Positions 6,669 to 13,674 of a DNA stretch of 13,674 bases are shown here, one piece after another. The notes below the pieces were generated by a model. It did no database searches, was not told the DNA's origin, and worked only from the letters and a program-made list of their open reading frames with translations. The position numbers and the translations under genes were made by a program. Every line of letters starts with the position of its first letter. Position 1 is the stretch's first letter. Source of the stretch: Ruaniaceae bacterium (lineage in GTDB: Bacteria; Actinomycetota; Actinomycetes; Actinomycetales; Actinomycetaceae); assembly GCA_030450655.1 (NCBI GenBank), contig JAKDIE010000010.1, forward strand, positions 1 to 13,674, written 5' to 3'.

Positions 6669-8090
6669 ATGAGCGATACCCTAGACCCCATGGCACTTCA
6701 TCTCTACGACTCCGAATCGCGCTCCGTGCGACTCTTCGAGCCGCTGGTCCCCGGCGCAGCGGGGATGTACGTGTGTGGTGCCACCGTTCAGTCGGCTCCG
6801 CACGTGGGCCACATGCGCACGGCGCTCACGTTTGATGTGCTGCGCCGCTGGCTCGAGCACAACGGGTACGAGGTCACGCACATTCAGAATGTGACCGATA
6901 TCGATGACAAGATCCTTGCGAAGTCCACGGAGAATGGGGTGCCGTGGTGGGCGTGGTCGATCACCAATGAGAGAGAGTTCTCCGCCGCATACGCAGCGCT
7001 GCGGATCCTGCCTCCCACGTACGAGCCGCGCGCTACCGGGCACGTCACCGAGATGGTCGAGTTGATCGGCCGGCTGATTGAGCGAGGCCACGCCTATGTG
7101 GGGGAGGACTGCAATGTCTACTTCTCCGTGAGTTCCTGGCCCGAATACGGGCAACTCACCCGTCAGAAGGATACGGCGCAAGGCGAGGACGAGGTTTCGG
7201 ATAAGCGAGACCAGCGCGATTTCGCACTCTGGAAGACCCCGAAGCAAGGCGAGCCCGAGAGCGCCTCATGGCCCACCCCCTGGGGACGCGGTCGCCCCGG
7301 CTGGCACCTCGAGTGCTCGGCGATGGCGCGCCGCTATCTCGGCGAAACTTTTGACATTCATGGGGGTGGGCTTGACCTCCGCTTCCCACACCACGAGAAC
7401 GAACGCGCCCAATCCACCGCCGCAGGCTGGGGGTTCGTGCGCTACTGGGTGCATTCGGCGTGGGTCACCCAATCTGGCGAGAAGATGAGCAAGTCCCTCG
7501 GGAATTCGCTCTCGGCAGCTGAAGTCCTCGATCAGCATCCTGCGCCCGTGGTTCGCCTCGCGCTGATCGCCGCGCACTATCGCACGATGATGGAGTTCTC
7601 GGACGTGACGCTCGCGGAGGCCGCGTCCAACTGGGAGCGATTCGTGGGCTTTGTGGAGCGTGCCGTGGACTTTGCGGGATCAGCGGCCGCACGCGTTGAC
7701 CTCTCGGTCTTGCCGCTGGAGTTTGTCGAGGCGATGGACGATGATCTCTCGACGCCTGCGGCGTTCGCCGCAATCCATGAGCACGTGAGGCGGGGTAACA
7801 TCGCGCTCACGCACGAGGACCACGAAGCTGTTGCCGAGGAACTCGGCGCGGTGCGTGCGATGCTCAGAGTCCTCGGGCTCGATCCGCTGGACTGGGTGGA
7901 CGCCTCGTCGTCGTCCTCGGAGGCGGCGTCGTTCGACTCGCTCGTCCAGGCGCTCCTCGATGAGAGGATCAGCGCGCGCGAGAGCAGGGACTGGGCGCGT
8001 GCGGATTCGATCAGGGATCAACTCGCTGCCGCCGGAATCCTTGTGGAAGACGGCGTAGACGGCGCACGATGGCATGTGAAGGGACACTGA
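6669..8090 (+). CDS. cysS: Cysteinyl-tRNA synthetase
   Basis: This is a class I aminoacyl-tRNA synthetase that charges tRNA-Cys, cytoplasmic and essential. The 473-residue product has the HIGH-type motif H45-V-G-H48, KMSKS at 272-276, and zinc ligands C36 (YVCGATV), C216 (HLECSAM), H241 and E245 (PHHENE). A C-terminal helical DALR/anticodon region ends in RADSIRDQLAAAGILVED. That region and the length favour CysS over the shorter mycothiol ligase MshC. I chose ATG 6669 because GGAGGGG lies 10 nt upstream. ATG 6690, seven residues later, is an alternative leaderless start with a -10-like TACCCT 7 nt before it. The stop overlaps the rlmB ATG by 1 nt (TGATG), so the two are co-transcribed. Confidence 0.95.
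   Translation: MSDTLDPMALHLYDSESRSVRLFEPLVPGAAGMYVCGATVQSAPHVGHMRTALTFDVLRRWLEHNGYEVTHIQNVTDIDDKILAKSTENGVPWWAWSITNEREFSAAYAALRILPPTYEPRATGHVTEMVELIGRLIERGHAYVGEDCNVYFSVSSWPEYGQLTRQKDTAQGEDEVSDKRDQRDFALWKTPKQGEPESASWPTPWGRGRPGWHLECSAMARRYLGETFDIHGGGLDLRFPHHENERAQSTAAGWGFVRYWVHSAWVTQSGEKMSKSLGNSLSAAEVLDQHPAPVVRLALIAAHYRTMMEFSDVTLAEAASNWERFVGFVERAVDFAGSAAARVDLSVLPLEFVEAMDDDLSTPAAFAAIHEHVRRGNIALTHEDHEAVAEELGAVRAMLRVLGLDPLDWVDASSSSSEAASFDSLVQALLDERISARESRDWARADSIRDQLAAAGILVEDGVDGARWHVKGH
6677..6682 (+). promoter_or_regulatory. Candidate -10 for leaderless cysS start
   Basis: TACCCT matches TANNNT and lies exactly 7 nt before ATG 6690, the spacing expected if the mRNA starts at that codon. It competes with the SD-preceded ATG at 6669, so one of the two start models is wrong or both transcripts exist. 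No -35 is recognisable. Confidence 0.25.
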
Positions 8091-9058
8091 TGGCAGGGAA
8101 CTCTCAACGCAGGGGCGCGGTAAGCAAGAGTGGATCGCGCCAGAAGGTGGGATCGGGTGGCCAACGCCGCCGCGGGCTGGAGGGCAAGGGCCCCACGCCC
8201 AAAGCCGAGGATCGCACCTACCATGCGGCTCACCAGAAGAAGGCAGAGGCCGAGCGCCGCGAGGCCGCGAAGCCAAAGAGGCGCACCCCGGGTTGGGTGA
8301 AGGCGTTGCCCCGTGACACGGAGTTCGTGGTGGGACGAAACGCCGTCTCCGAAGCGGTAGGAGCCGGGGTTCCCATGCTTGGCGTGTATGTGGCCGGAGG
8401 GCTCTCCGGCGACGAGCGAGTCTCCGAGGTGCTGCGCAGGGCCACGGAGTCGGGATCTCCGATGTATGAGGTGACCCGTGGCGAGCTTGAGGCGATCGCG
8501 GATGGCCAAAGCCACCAAGGCATCGCGATTGCGATCCCACCGCACGAGTACGCCGAGCTCGGGGACCTCGTGGCACGATCCCTCGAGAAGAGCACACCGC
8601 CGCTCTTCGTTGCCCTCGACAGCGTGACGGATCCGCACAACCTTGGTGCCGTGATCCGCAGTGCCGGTGCATTTGGGGCCGACGGCGTGATCATCCCCGA
8701 GCGGCGGGCCGCTGGCGTCACGGCGTCAGTCTGGAAGGTTTCCGCCGGGGCGCTCGCGCATATCGAGGTGGCCCGCGTGACGAACCTGGTGCGCGCGCTC
8801 ACCGATCTGAAAAAGCAGGGCTTCTTCGTCGTTGGGCTGGACGGCGTGGCCGGAATCAACATCGGGGACATCGAACTCTACGATCAGCCCCTCGTGCTGG
8901 TGACGGGAGCCGAGGGGGCGGGCCTCTCGCGCCTGGTTCGTGAGACCTGCGATGTGACGGCTGCCGTGCCAATCGCACCGAGCGTCGAATCGCTCAACGC
9001 GGCGGTGGCGACCGGAATCTGCCTGTATCAGGTGACTCAATTGAGGGAGACGCGGTGA
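8090..9058 (+). CDS. rlmB: RlmB/TrmH-family 23S rRNA 2'-O-methyltransferase
   Basis: This SpoU-class methyltransferase is predicted to 2'-O-methylate a guanosine in 23S rRNA (G2251 in E. coli numbering) using S-adenosylmethionine. The 322-residue protein begins with a long, basic, disordered region (1-75), common in actinobacterial members. A substrate-binding domain starts FVVGRNAVSEAV and includes SHQGIAI (141-147). The knotted SPOUT domain has motif 1 DSVTDPHNLGAVIRSAGAFG (N184, R189), motif 2 VTGAEGAGLSRLV (271-283) and motif 3 PIAPSVESLNAAVA (294-307). ATG 8090 overlaps the cysS stop and has AAGGGA 5 nt upstream. The gene end overlaps the next gene by 4 nt (GTGA). The exact target nucleotide is inferred from family membership. 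Confidence 0.92.
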   Translation: MAGNSQRRGAVSKSGSRQKVGSGGQRRRGLEGKGPTPKAEDRTYHAAHQKKAEAERREAAKPKRRTPGWVKALPRDTEFVVGRNAVSEAVGAGVPMLGVYVAGGLSGDERVSEVLRRATESGSPMYEVTRGELEAIADGQSHQGIAIAIPPHEYAELGDLVARSLEKSTPPLFVALDSVTDPHNLGAVIRSAGAFGADGVIIPERRAAGVTASVWKVSAGALAHIEVARVTNLVRALTDLKKQGFFVVGLDGVAGINIGDIELYDQPLVLVTGAEGAGLSRLVRETCDVTAAVPIAPSVESLNAAVATGICLYQVTQLRETR

Positions 9059-10269
9059 ATACGTGGCAGCGGGTTGATGGCGCACTATTCGACTGGAATC
9101 CCGAGCGCGCGTTCACTGAGCTTCTTGACTACTTGGAGCGTCACCGGATCGTCACGTGCGTCGATAGCTCCGAGAACGCGCAGGCGGTTCGCCTTCGATT
9201 CCTCGTGGACGACGAGGAGCGCGTGGCGATTTCTGACGGGGAAGATCTCGCCTCTGGGATTGACCTTGCGGACCTCATCGAGGACATCGGCGCAAGCTTT
9301 GCAGTCACCGGGTACGCGGGCGAACACGAAATCCCTTCCGGGGATGAGGGCGGACCCCACCCCACTGATGATGAGGCGGACGCCCCTGACGAACCGGCAG
9401 CCGAGCCGCTTGCATGCGGGGAGGACTGCGATTGCCACAGTGGTGGCGGAGCGGGCCTGCGCGCGGTGACCATTCTGCGCGGCGGAGTAGCGGAAGTGGC
9501 CTCGCTCTCGCGGAGCCTCGATGAACCGATCGTGGTGCGACCGCTTGAGGGGCGGAGCGCGGTTCTCACGGAGGAGGGCGATTCGTTCCCCACGAGTGAT
9601 GACTGGCCGGATGTTCCATCACTCCAGATCTATGGAGCACACCCGCTCTTTGCTGCACTGTATGAAGATGCTGAGGCTTGGGTGGCCGTCTCTTGGGAAG
9701 GCACCCGCGCGCTTATCCCCGCCGATCTCAGCGGACTCGCGGCAGGGGCCCTCAAGAGCTTGGCGCGGGACGAGGCGGTAGCGGAACTCCTCGCTGCAAT
9801 GGGAGACGGGGACGTCCAGGCGGTCGAAGTGGCACTCCACCCCGTCACGGGCGGTCCAGCGGCACTGCTCGACAGCCTCGGGTTCTCTGCCGAACTCTGG
9901 GAGTTCCTGGCCGGCGAACGCGCGGCACACGAGGTTGAGGACGTCGTCGTCATCACGCCGCCCACGCCGCGCGAGACTCTCGGCTATCTCGTGGACGAGG
10001 CGCTTCCGGAGACTGAGATCGTGGATAAGTTCGTGGACAAGTTCACCGAGTTGGAGCGAGATCATCCGGTTGCCACACGGGCTCCCTCGGCGACAGCCCT
10101 GGTTGTGGGCAGTGGTCTTCTCGCCTTTGGGCTTTCGCGCACGAAGGGCCTTCCGCGGGTGATTCTGGTGACGGCGGGTGGTGCCGTTCTTGCCAACGGG
10201 CTTGCGGGACTCTCCCTGGCCGAACTGCTACGGAACGCTCGCGCGAATCGCCCTCTGCCGCGCTGGTAG
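9055..10269 (+). CDS. Unknown membrane-anchored protein with Cys/His cluster
   Basis: I do not recognise a family for this 404-residue product. The N-terminal part (1-90) is a mixed alpha/beta, acidic domain; residues 92-120 are an Asp/Glu/Pro-rich linker. A compact C121-x3-C125-x-C127-H128 cluster follows, which could bind metal. Residues 133-300 look globular, with repeated hydrophobic strands and the segment LGFSAELWEFLAGE. An acidic helix (302-340) leads into two hydrophobic stretches (about 347-361 and 368-388) separated by SRTKGLPR, which look like a C-terminal membrane hairpin. The tail RNARANRPLPRW is basic. No signal peptide is present. The GTG at 9055 overlaps the rlmB stop by 4 nt and has GAGGGAGA upstream, so it is very likely translated in the cysS-rlmB operon. 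Its stop is 4 nt from that of the convergent DUF4032 gene. Confidence 0.82.
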   Translation: MNTWQRVDGALFDWNPERAFTELLDYLERHRIVTCVDSSENAQAVRLRFLVDDEERVAISDGEDLASGIDLADLIEDIGASFAVTGYAGEHEIPSGDEGGPHPTDDEADAPDEPAAEPLACGEDCDCHSGGGAGLRAVTILRGGVAEVASLSRSLDEPIVVRPLEGRSAVLTEEGDSFPTSDDWPDVPSLQIYGAHPLFAALYEDAEAWVAVSWEGTRALIPADLSGLAAGALKSLARDEAVAELLAAMGDGDVQAVEVALHPVTGGPAALLDSLGFSAELWEFLAGERAAHEVEDVVVITPPTPRETLGYLVDEALPETEIVDKFVDKFTELERDHPVATRAPSATALVVGSGLLAFGLSRTKGLPRVILVTAGGAVLANGLAGLSLAELLRNARANRPLPRW

Positions 10270-10273
10270 TGCG

Positions 10274-11521
10274 CTAGTCCTCGGTCACGATCGCCGAAAG
10301 CTCTTGGGTGGTAGCCATGAAGACGCGCTCGTCTCGCCGCGAGGCGAGGTAATGCTCGGCGTAGTCCTTCACGGCCTCCCACGTGGGGACGTCCCGCTTC
10401 AACCTCTGGGACATGAACCAGCGATGCTCCAGGATCTCGTGGAATAGTTCCGGACCGGCCAGGCGTGCGCGCATCTCCTTCGGCACCATCTGAATGGTGG
10501 GGGTGTAGATCGTGGCGAGCCACTCGTGTGCCACGAGTTCAATAGGCTCGTCCACCTGGTTGGTCATGGCGCGGTACTGATCGAGATCGTTGAGCATGCG
10601 CCGGGCCTGATTCTCCTCCACATCGAGGCCCGTCAACCGCATGATCTGCCGGTGAAAGTGCCCGGCATCCACGACCTTGGGGCGCAAGCGTACGTGAGTG
10701 CCGTCGTCGTCCGTGGTAATCGAGAGTTCGTCCACCTCAAAGCCGAGGTCGTTGAGACGCTCGATGCGCTCGGATACGCGCCAGCGTTCGGCCGAACGGA
10801 TCACCGATTCACCCGTGACCTCGTTCCATAGATCGTGGTACCGCTCGTGGATGAGGTTTCCGATCGCGATCACGTCCTCGTCCTCTGAGAGCATCCCGCC
10901 CGCCTGGAGGTCCATGAGTTCGCCGATGATGTTCGTGCGCGCGAGATCGATGTCGTATTCCCGCTGGCCACGGGTGAGCACTTCGTGAAGCTCGCCGGTT
11001 TCAGCGTCCACGAGGTGCGCCGCGAACGCCCCGGCGTCCCGGCGGAAGAGTGTGTTCGAGAGGGACACGTCCCCCCAATAGAAGCCGAGGAGGTGAAGGC
11101 GGACCATGAGCACCGCCAGCGCGTCGATGAGGCGTGCCGCAGTCTCTGGGCGCATGTGTTGCGAGAACACGGCACGATACGGCAGCGAGTACTGCAGGTG
11201 CTTCGTGGCGAGCGCCGCGTTTAGTTCCTCTCCGTTCGCGTCTTTGCGGCCAGAGATCACGGCGAGGGGCTCCACAGAGGGAACATCCATCTTGTCCAAG
11301 GAGCGCAGCAGATCATATTCGCGTTGGGCCACCTCGCGGGAGATCTCCTTGATCGCCACGATCTGGCCGGAGAGCTTGGCGAAGCGCACCACGTGGCGGG
11401 AGATTCCTCGTGGCAGGGGCGCGAGGACGCTATCCGGCCACTCCTCGAGCGGGATGCTCCAGGGAAGGTCGAGGAGAGCAGGGTCGAGGGTTGCGGCGGT
11501 GATCGTCAGAGAATCTGGCAC
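10274..11521 (-). CDS. DUF4032 protein with kinase-like N-terminal domain
   Basis: This 415-residue protein has the layout I know from actinobacterial DUF4032 proteins: a kinase-fold (Kdo/WaaP-like) N-terminal half and a conserved C-terminal domain. Kinase-type landmarks are IVAIKEI (K58), a following helix with E68, a catalytic-loop-like GFYWGDVSLSNTLF (D151, N156), and LVDAETGE (D172) in place of DFG. The metal- and phosphate-binding positions are therefore present, although HRD and DFG are not canonical. The C-terminal half includes DAGHFHRQIMRLTGLDVEEN and LVAHEWLATIYTPTI. The substrate is unknown. The GTG at 11521 has AGGA 7 nt upstream. The same bases form a -10-like TAGGAT (11533-11528), so a leaderless start is also possible. 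It lies behind an intrinsic terminator that follows the ABC ATPase gene. Confidence 0.88.
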   Translation of the reverse strand: MPDSLTITAATLDPALLDLPWSIPLEEWPDSVLAPLPRGISRHVVRFAKLSGQIVAIKEISREVAQREYDLLRSLDKMDVPSVEPLAVISGRKDANGEELNAALATKHLQYSLPYRAVFSQHMRPETAARLIDALAVLMVRLHLLGFYWGDVSLSNTLFRRDAGAFAAHLVDAETGELHEVLTRGQREYDIDLARTNIIGELMDLQAGGMLSEDEDVIAIGNLIHERYHDLWNEVTGESVIRSAERWRVSERIERLNDLGFEVDELSITTDDDGTHVRLRPKVVDAGHFHRQIMRLTGLDVEENQARRMLNDLDQYRAMTNQVDEPIELVAHEWLATIYTPTIQMVPKEMRARLAGPELFHEILEHRWFMSQRLKRDVPTWEAVKDYAEHYLASRRDERVFMATTQELSAIVTED

Positions 11522-11550
11522 GTCAGAATCCTACGGGTTCGTGGAGAAAA

Positions 11551-11586
11551 GAAGGAGGGGCGGCCTATCCAGGCCACCCCTCCTTC
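11551..11586 (-). terminator. Rho-independent terminator after the ABC ATPase gene
   Basis: A perfect 10-bp stem (11551-11560 with 11577-11586), then one C/A mismatch and a further GGCC/GGCC 4-bp stem, closes a 6-nt loop (TATCCA). On the minus strand the hairpin is followed directly by TTTTCTCC (11550-11543), a U-rich tail. It starts 12 nt past the ATPase stop and ends about 30 nt before the DUF4032 start on the same strand. The plus strand has no T-run after it, so it acts mainly on minus-strand transcripts. Confidence 0.88.
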
Positions 11587-11597
11587 GTGCGAAACGA

Positions 11598-12716
11598 CTA
11601 GGCGTCGATCCGCAAGCCAGTGACGGAATCGAACGAGTGCTGCTCGCCCGGCTTGATCTGGACGTGGAGAACGTCGCCGATCTTCGGCGTCACGCGTGGG
11701 TCAACGCGAACGACCACCTGGTTGGAGTCGTCACCCGAGCCAACCTTGCCATCGGCGCCGGCGGAACCGGTGACTTCGCCGTACACGAAGGCATCCGAAC
11801 CGAGTTCCTCGACGAGGTCCACGCGTACCGGAATCGCGCCAGGGGTCTCAGCGGGGACAACGTTGAGAGACTCAGGGCGGAAGCCGATGGTCACCGAGCT
11901 ACCCGTCAGCGAATCAAGCACTGCGCGGGTGACCGGGATGCGAGCGTCACCGTGCACGGCGACATCGCCCTCGAGGTGGAATGCGCCGATGTTCATCGCG
12001 GGAGAGCCGATGAACCCAGCAACGAAGACGTTCGCGGGGGTGTCGTACATGTCGCGCGGCGAACCGACCTGCTGGAGGAGCCCATCCTTGAGGACCGCGA
12101 TGCGGTCACCCATCGTGAGGGCCTCAGTCTGATCGTGCGTCACGTAGACGGTGGTGACGCCGAGGCGGCGCTGGAGCGACGCGATCTGCGTACGGGTCTG
12201 CACGCGCAACTTGGCGTCGAGGTTCGAGAGCGGCTCATCCATGAGGAACACCTGCGGCTGACGAACGATCGCGCGGCCCATGGCGACGCGCTGACGCTGA
12301 CCGCCCGAGAGGGCCTTCGGCTTGCGCTCTAGGTACTCGGTGAGGTCGAGGATCTTGGCGGCTTCCTCAACGCGCTCGCGGATCTCGGCCTTCGGGGTTC
12401 CGGCGATCTTGAGCGCGAAGCCCATGTTGTCTGCAACCGACATGTGCGGGTACAGGGCGTAGTTCTGGAACACCATCGCGATGTCCCGGTCCTTCGGCTG
12501 CATGTCCGTGACGTCGCGGTCACCGATCATGATGCGGCCCGAGGTGACCTCTTCGAGGCCGGCGAGCATGCGAAGCGATGTGGACTTTCCGCAACCGGAA
12601 GGGCCAACGAGGACGAGGAACTCGCCGTCGGCAACCTCCAACTCAAGCTGGTCCACGGCTGGGCGATCGCCGCCCGGATACAAGCGGCTAGCCTTGTCAA
12701 ATGTTACTGAAGCCAT
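11598..12716 (-). CDS. MsiK/UgpC-type sugar ABC transporter ATPase
   Basis: This is the ATP-hydrolysing subunit of carbohydrate ABC importers of the MalK/UgpC/MsiK group. The 372-residue protein has Walker A GPSGCGKST (38-46), the Q-loop Q84 in VFQNYALYP, the signature LSGGQRQRVA (from 136), Walker B VFLMDEP (156-162), the D-loop SNLD and the H-loop H194 in THDQTEAL. The regulatory TOBE domains (about 235-372) contain GFRPESLNV. No permease or binding-protein gene is nearby, which fits a shared multi-transporter ATPase such as Streptomyces MsiK, but the name is by analogy. The ATG at 12716 is preceded by AAGGGA 10 nt upstream. It is divergent from the kinase gene, with repeats in the shared 179-bp promoter region, and is followed by a strong terminator. 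Confidence 0.93.
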   Translation of the reverse strand: MASVTFDKASRLYPGGDRPAVDQLELEVADGEFLVLVGPSGCGKSTSLRMLAGLEEVTSGRIMIGDRDVTDMQPKDRDIAMVFQNYALYPHMSVADNMGFALKIAGTPKAEIRERVEEAAKILDLTEYLERKPKALSGGQRQRVAMGRAIVRQPQVFLMDEPLSNLDAKLRVQTRTQIASLQRRLGVTTVYVTHDQTEALTMGDRIAVLKDGLLQQVGSPRDMYDTPANVFVAGFIGSPAMNIGAFHLEGDVAVHGDARIPVTRAVLDSLTGSSVTIGFRPESLNVVPAETPGAIPVRVDLVEELGSDAFVYGEVTGSAGADGKVGSGDDSNQVVVRVDPRVTPKIGDVLHVQIKPGEQHSFDSVTGLRIDA

Positions 12717-12734
12717 AATGGCACTTTCCCTTCA

Positions 12735-12752
12735 CCGGCAGGTACGTGCCGG
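12735..12752. repeat. Inverted repeat in the ATPase leader
   Basis: CCGGCA (12735-12740) and TGCCGG (12747-12752) form a perfect 6-bp inverted repeat around the 6-nt GGTACG. It lies directly upstream of the AAGGGA ribosome binding site of the ABC ATPase gene, so it could be an operator half-site pair or a leader hairpin that affects translation. Confidence 0.4.
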
Positions 12753-12766
12753 ACGATCCGTTGTAA

Positions 12767-12793
12767 AGGTGTCAGGTGTCTACCTTGACACTT
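12767..12793. promoter_or_regulatory. Direct plus inverted repeats, candidate operator
   Basis: AGGTGTC occurs twice in tandem (12767-12773 and 12774-12780). It is followed after 6 nt by GACACTT (12787-12793), which matches the inverted copy at 6 of 7 positions. The cluster lies in the divergent region between the ABC ATPase and the kinase gene, about 50 nt upstream of the ATPase start, where a regulator of sugar-uptake genes would be expected. A TTGACA (12785-12790) on the plus strand overlaps it, but no matching -10 follows at the right distance. No regulator can be named. Confidence 0.35.
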
Positions 12794-12895
12794 AGGTCAC
12801 CTCGCAGTGACCCGCCACAAGTCTCCCACAGGAGGGGCGTCCGGGATAGGGGGATATGCCATTTTCGGGTGTGTGTCGTGTGCAACAGTAGTGCC

Positions 12896-13674
12896 ATGCA
12901 GGAGATTGGCGGCTACCGCCTTGAGCGGAGGCTCGGAGCGGGTGGCATGGGCACGGTGTGGCTCGCGCACGACGCCGAGGGGCGCCAGGTGGCGTTCAAG
13001 CTCCTGCACCCCCACATCTCGAAGGATCCTTCGGCCCGGGCGCGGCTCGTTCGTGAGGTGGACCTCCTGCACCGGGTGCGTGGCGCCGGGGTTGCGCGCG
13101 TGGTGGACGCGGAGGTGGACGACGAGGACGCGTTCGTCGTCACCGAACTGATCGAAGGTCCCACGCTGTCACAGGACGTGGAAGCGGCGGGTCCTTTCAA
13201 TGCTCGTGAACTCTCAGGGCTCGCGATTGGTCTCGCTGACGCCCTCGAATCGATCCATCGTGTGGGCGTGGTGCACCGCGATCTGAAGCCGGGCAACGTG
13301 ATGATGAGTCCCACGGGGCCGGTCATCATCGACTTCGGGATCGCCCAGATCGCCGATGACACGCGCCTCACGCAGACCGGGATGGTGACGGGTACCCCCG
13401 GCTACTTGGATCCGGAGATCATCAACGGGGGAGAGGTGACGGAGGCCTGCGATTGGTGGGCGTGGGCGGCAGTTCTGGCGTTCGCGGGGACGGGCCGCGT
13501 TCCGTACGGGACCGGGCCGGCGCTCGCCGTCATCAAACGAATGTCCGATCACGCCGTGGATCTGGAGGGAATGGAGCCACTGCAGGCCGAAGCTGTGCGC
13601 GCCGCGCTGCACCCCGATAGTGCGAAGAGGCTCGGTCCAGAATCCGTGATGGCGGTGCTCGACGGCCGATGGGA
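12896..13674 (+). CDS. Ser/Thr protein kinase, PknB-like, 3' end cut off
   Basis: This is a Hanks-type serine/threonine kinase; only the first 259 codons are inside the window, still open at the edge. Visible motifs are the glycine loop GAGGMGTV (14-21), VAFK with K35, E54 of the C-helix, HRDLKPGN (127-134), DFG (146-148), an activation loop rich in threonines (T156, T159, T161, T165, T167) and GTPGYLDPE (166-174). All catalytic residues are intact. After the loop comes CDWWAWAAVLAFAGTGRVPYG in place of the usual DxxSLGVxLYE, a variant I have seen in some actinobacterial kinases. Whether transmembrane or PASTA domains follow cannot be seen. ATG 12896 lacks a Shine-Dalgarno, so a leaderless start is likely; in-frame GTGs at 12878 and 12869 are less likely alternatives. 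Confidence 0.9.
   Translation, partial: MQEIGGYRLERRLGAGGMGTVWLAHDAEGRQVAFKLLHPHISKDPSARARLVREVDLLHRVRGAGVARVVDAEVDDEDAFVVTELIEGPTLSQDVEAAGPFNARELSGLAIGLADALESIHRVGVVHRDLKPGNVMMSPTGPVIIDFGIAQIADDTRLTQTGMVTGTPGYLDPEIINGGEVTEACDWWAWAAVLAFAGTGRVPYGTGPALAVIKRMSDHAVDLEGMEPLQAEAVRAALHPDSAKRLGPESVMAVLDGRW

Noticed and set aside
6575..6691. N-terminal extension of the MFS protein
   Set aside because: The added residues are Pro/Arg-rich and unlike a membrane-protein start, and the start would fall beyond the cysS ATG. The GTG at 6574 has a ribosome binding site.
7680..8672. 330-codon minus-strand open frame opposite cysS and rlmB
   Set aside because: Arg/Pro/Ser-rich shadow of two strongly supported genes.
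11106..12332. 408-codon plus-strand open frame opposite the DUF4032 and ATPase genes
   Set aside because: It crosses the intrinsic terminator and two clear genes, with Arg-rich composition and no motif.
12785..12790. TTGACA as a -35 of the kinase gene
   Set aside because: No TANNNT-like element lies 16-18 nt downstream, and the hexamer is part of the repeat cluster.
1..13674. CRISPR arrays, tRNA or rRNA genes, insertion sequences, toxin-antitoxin pairs
   Set aside because: No spaced direct repeats, no tRNA-like cloverleaf, no transposase motifs and no short gene pairs were seen on reading both strands.

Overview
The window is about 13.7 kb of GC-rich chromosomal DNA with dense, short-spaced genes, frequent GTG starts and several candidate leaderless starts. 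The gene set (SenX3-RegX3, CarD, an LpqE-like lipoprotein, IspD-IspF, a DUF4032 protein, an MsiK-type ATPase) points to an actinobacterium. The order lipoprotein / carD-ispD-ispF / cysS-rlmB matches the Mycobacterium tuberculosis lpqE-carD-ispD-ispF-cysS-rlmB block, with an MFS gene added between ispF and cysS. My best guess is Actinomycetales or Micrococcales; genus cannot be read from the sequence. No IS elements, prophage genes, CRISPR arrays, tRNA or rRNA genes were seen.

Layout. (1) 1-2769: a phosphate-response module. phoU (minus) diverges from senX3-regX3 (plus). The 123-bp divergent promoter holds three tandem 11-bp units that resemble an actinobacterial PHO box. Between senX3 and regX3 a 13-codon ORF overlaps both genes by ATGA. 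(2) 2771-3217: an LpqE-like lipoprotein (minus), convergent with regX3 and divergent from carD. (3) 3331-5101: carD-ispD-ispF, coupling an RNA-polymerase regulator to two consecutive MEP-cycle isoprenoid enzymes. (4) 5171-6574: an MFS transporter of the UMF1/Atg22-like type (minus). (5) 6669-10269: cysS-rlmB-hypothetical, with 1-nt and 4-nt overlaps, so probably one translationally coupled operon. The last gene is an unrecognised 404-aa membrane-anchored protein with a Cys/His cluster. (6) 10274-12716: an MsiK/UgpC-type ABC ATPase, a strong intrinsic terminator, then a kinase-fold DUF4032 protein, all on the minus strand. (7) 12896-end: the start of a Ser/Thr protein kinase that leaves the window.

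How the genes work together. PhoU and SenX3-RegX3 should sense phosphate supply. CarD tunes initiation at many promoters. IspD and IspF make isoprenoid precursors. CysS and RlmB serve translation. MsiK-type ATPases energise carbohydrate importers encoded elsewhere. Most genes are ordinary core genes. The points worth a second look are the PHO-box repeats, the senX3-regX3 leader ORF, a Glu at CarD position 47, the unknown 404-aa protein, the DUF4032 kinase-like protein behind a terminator, and the repeats upstream of the ATPase. I did not find a clearly new multi-gene system.
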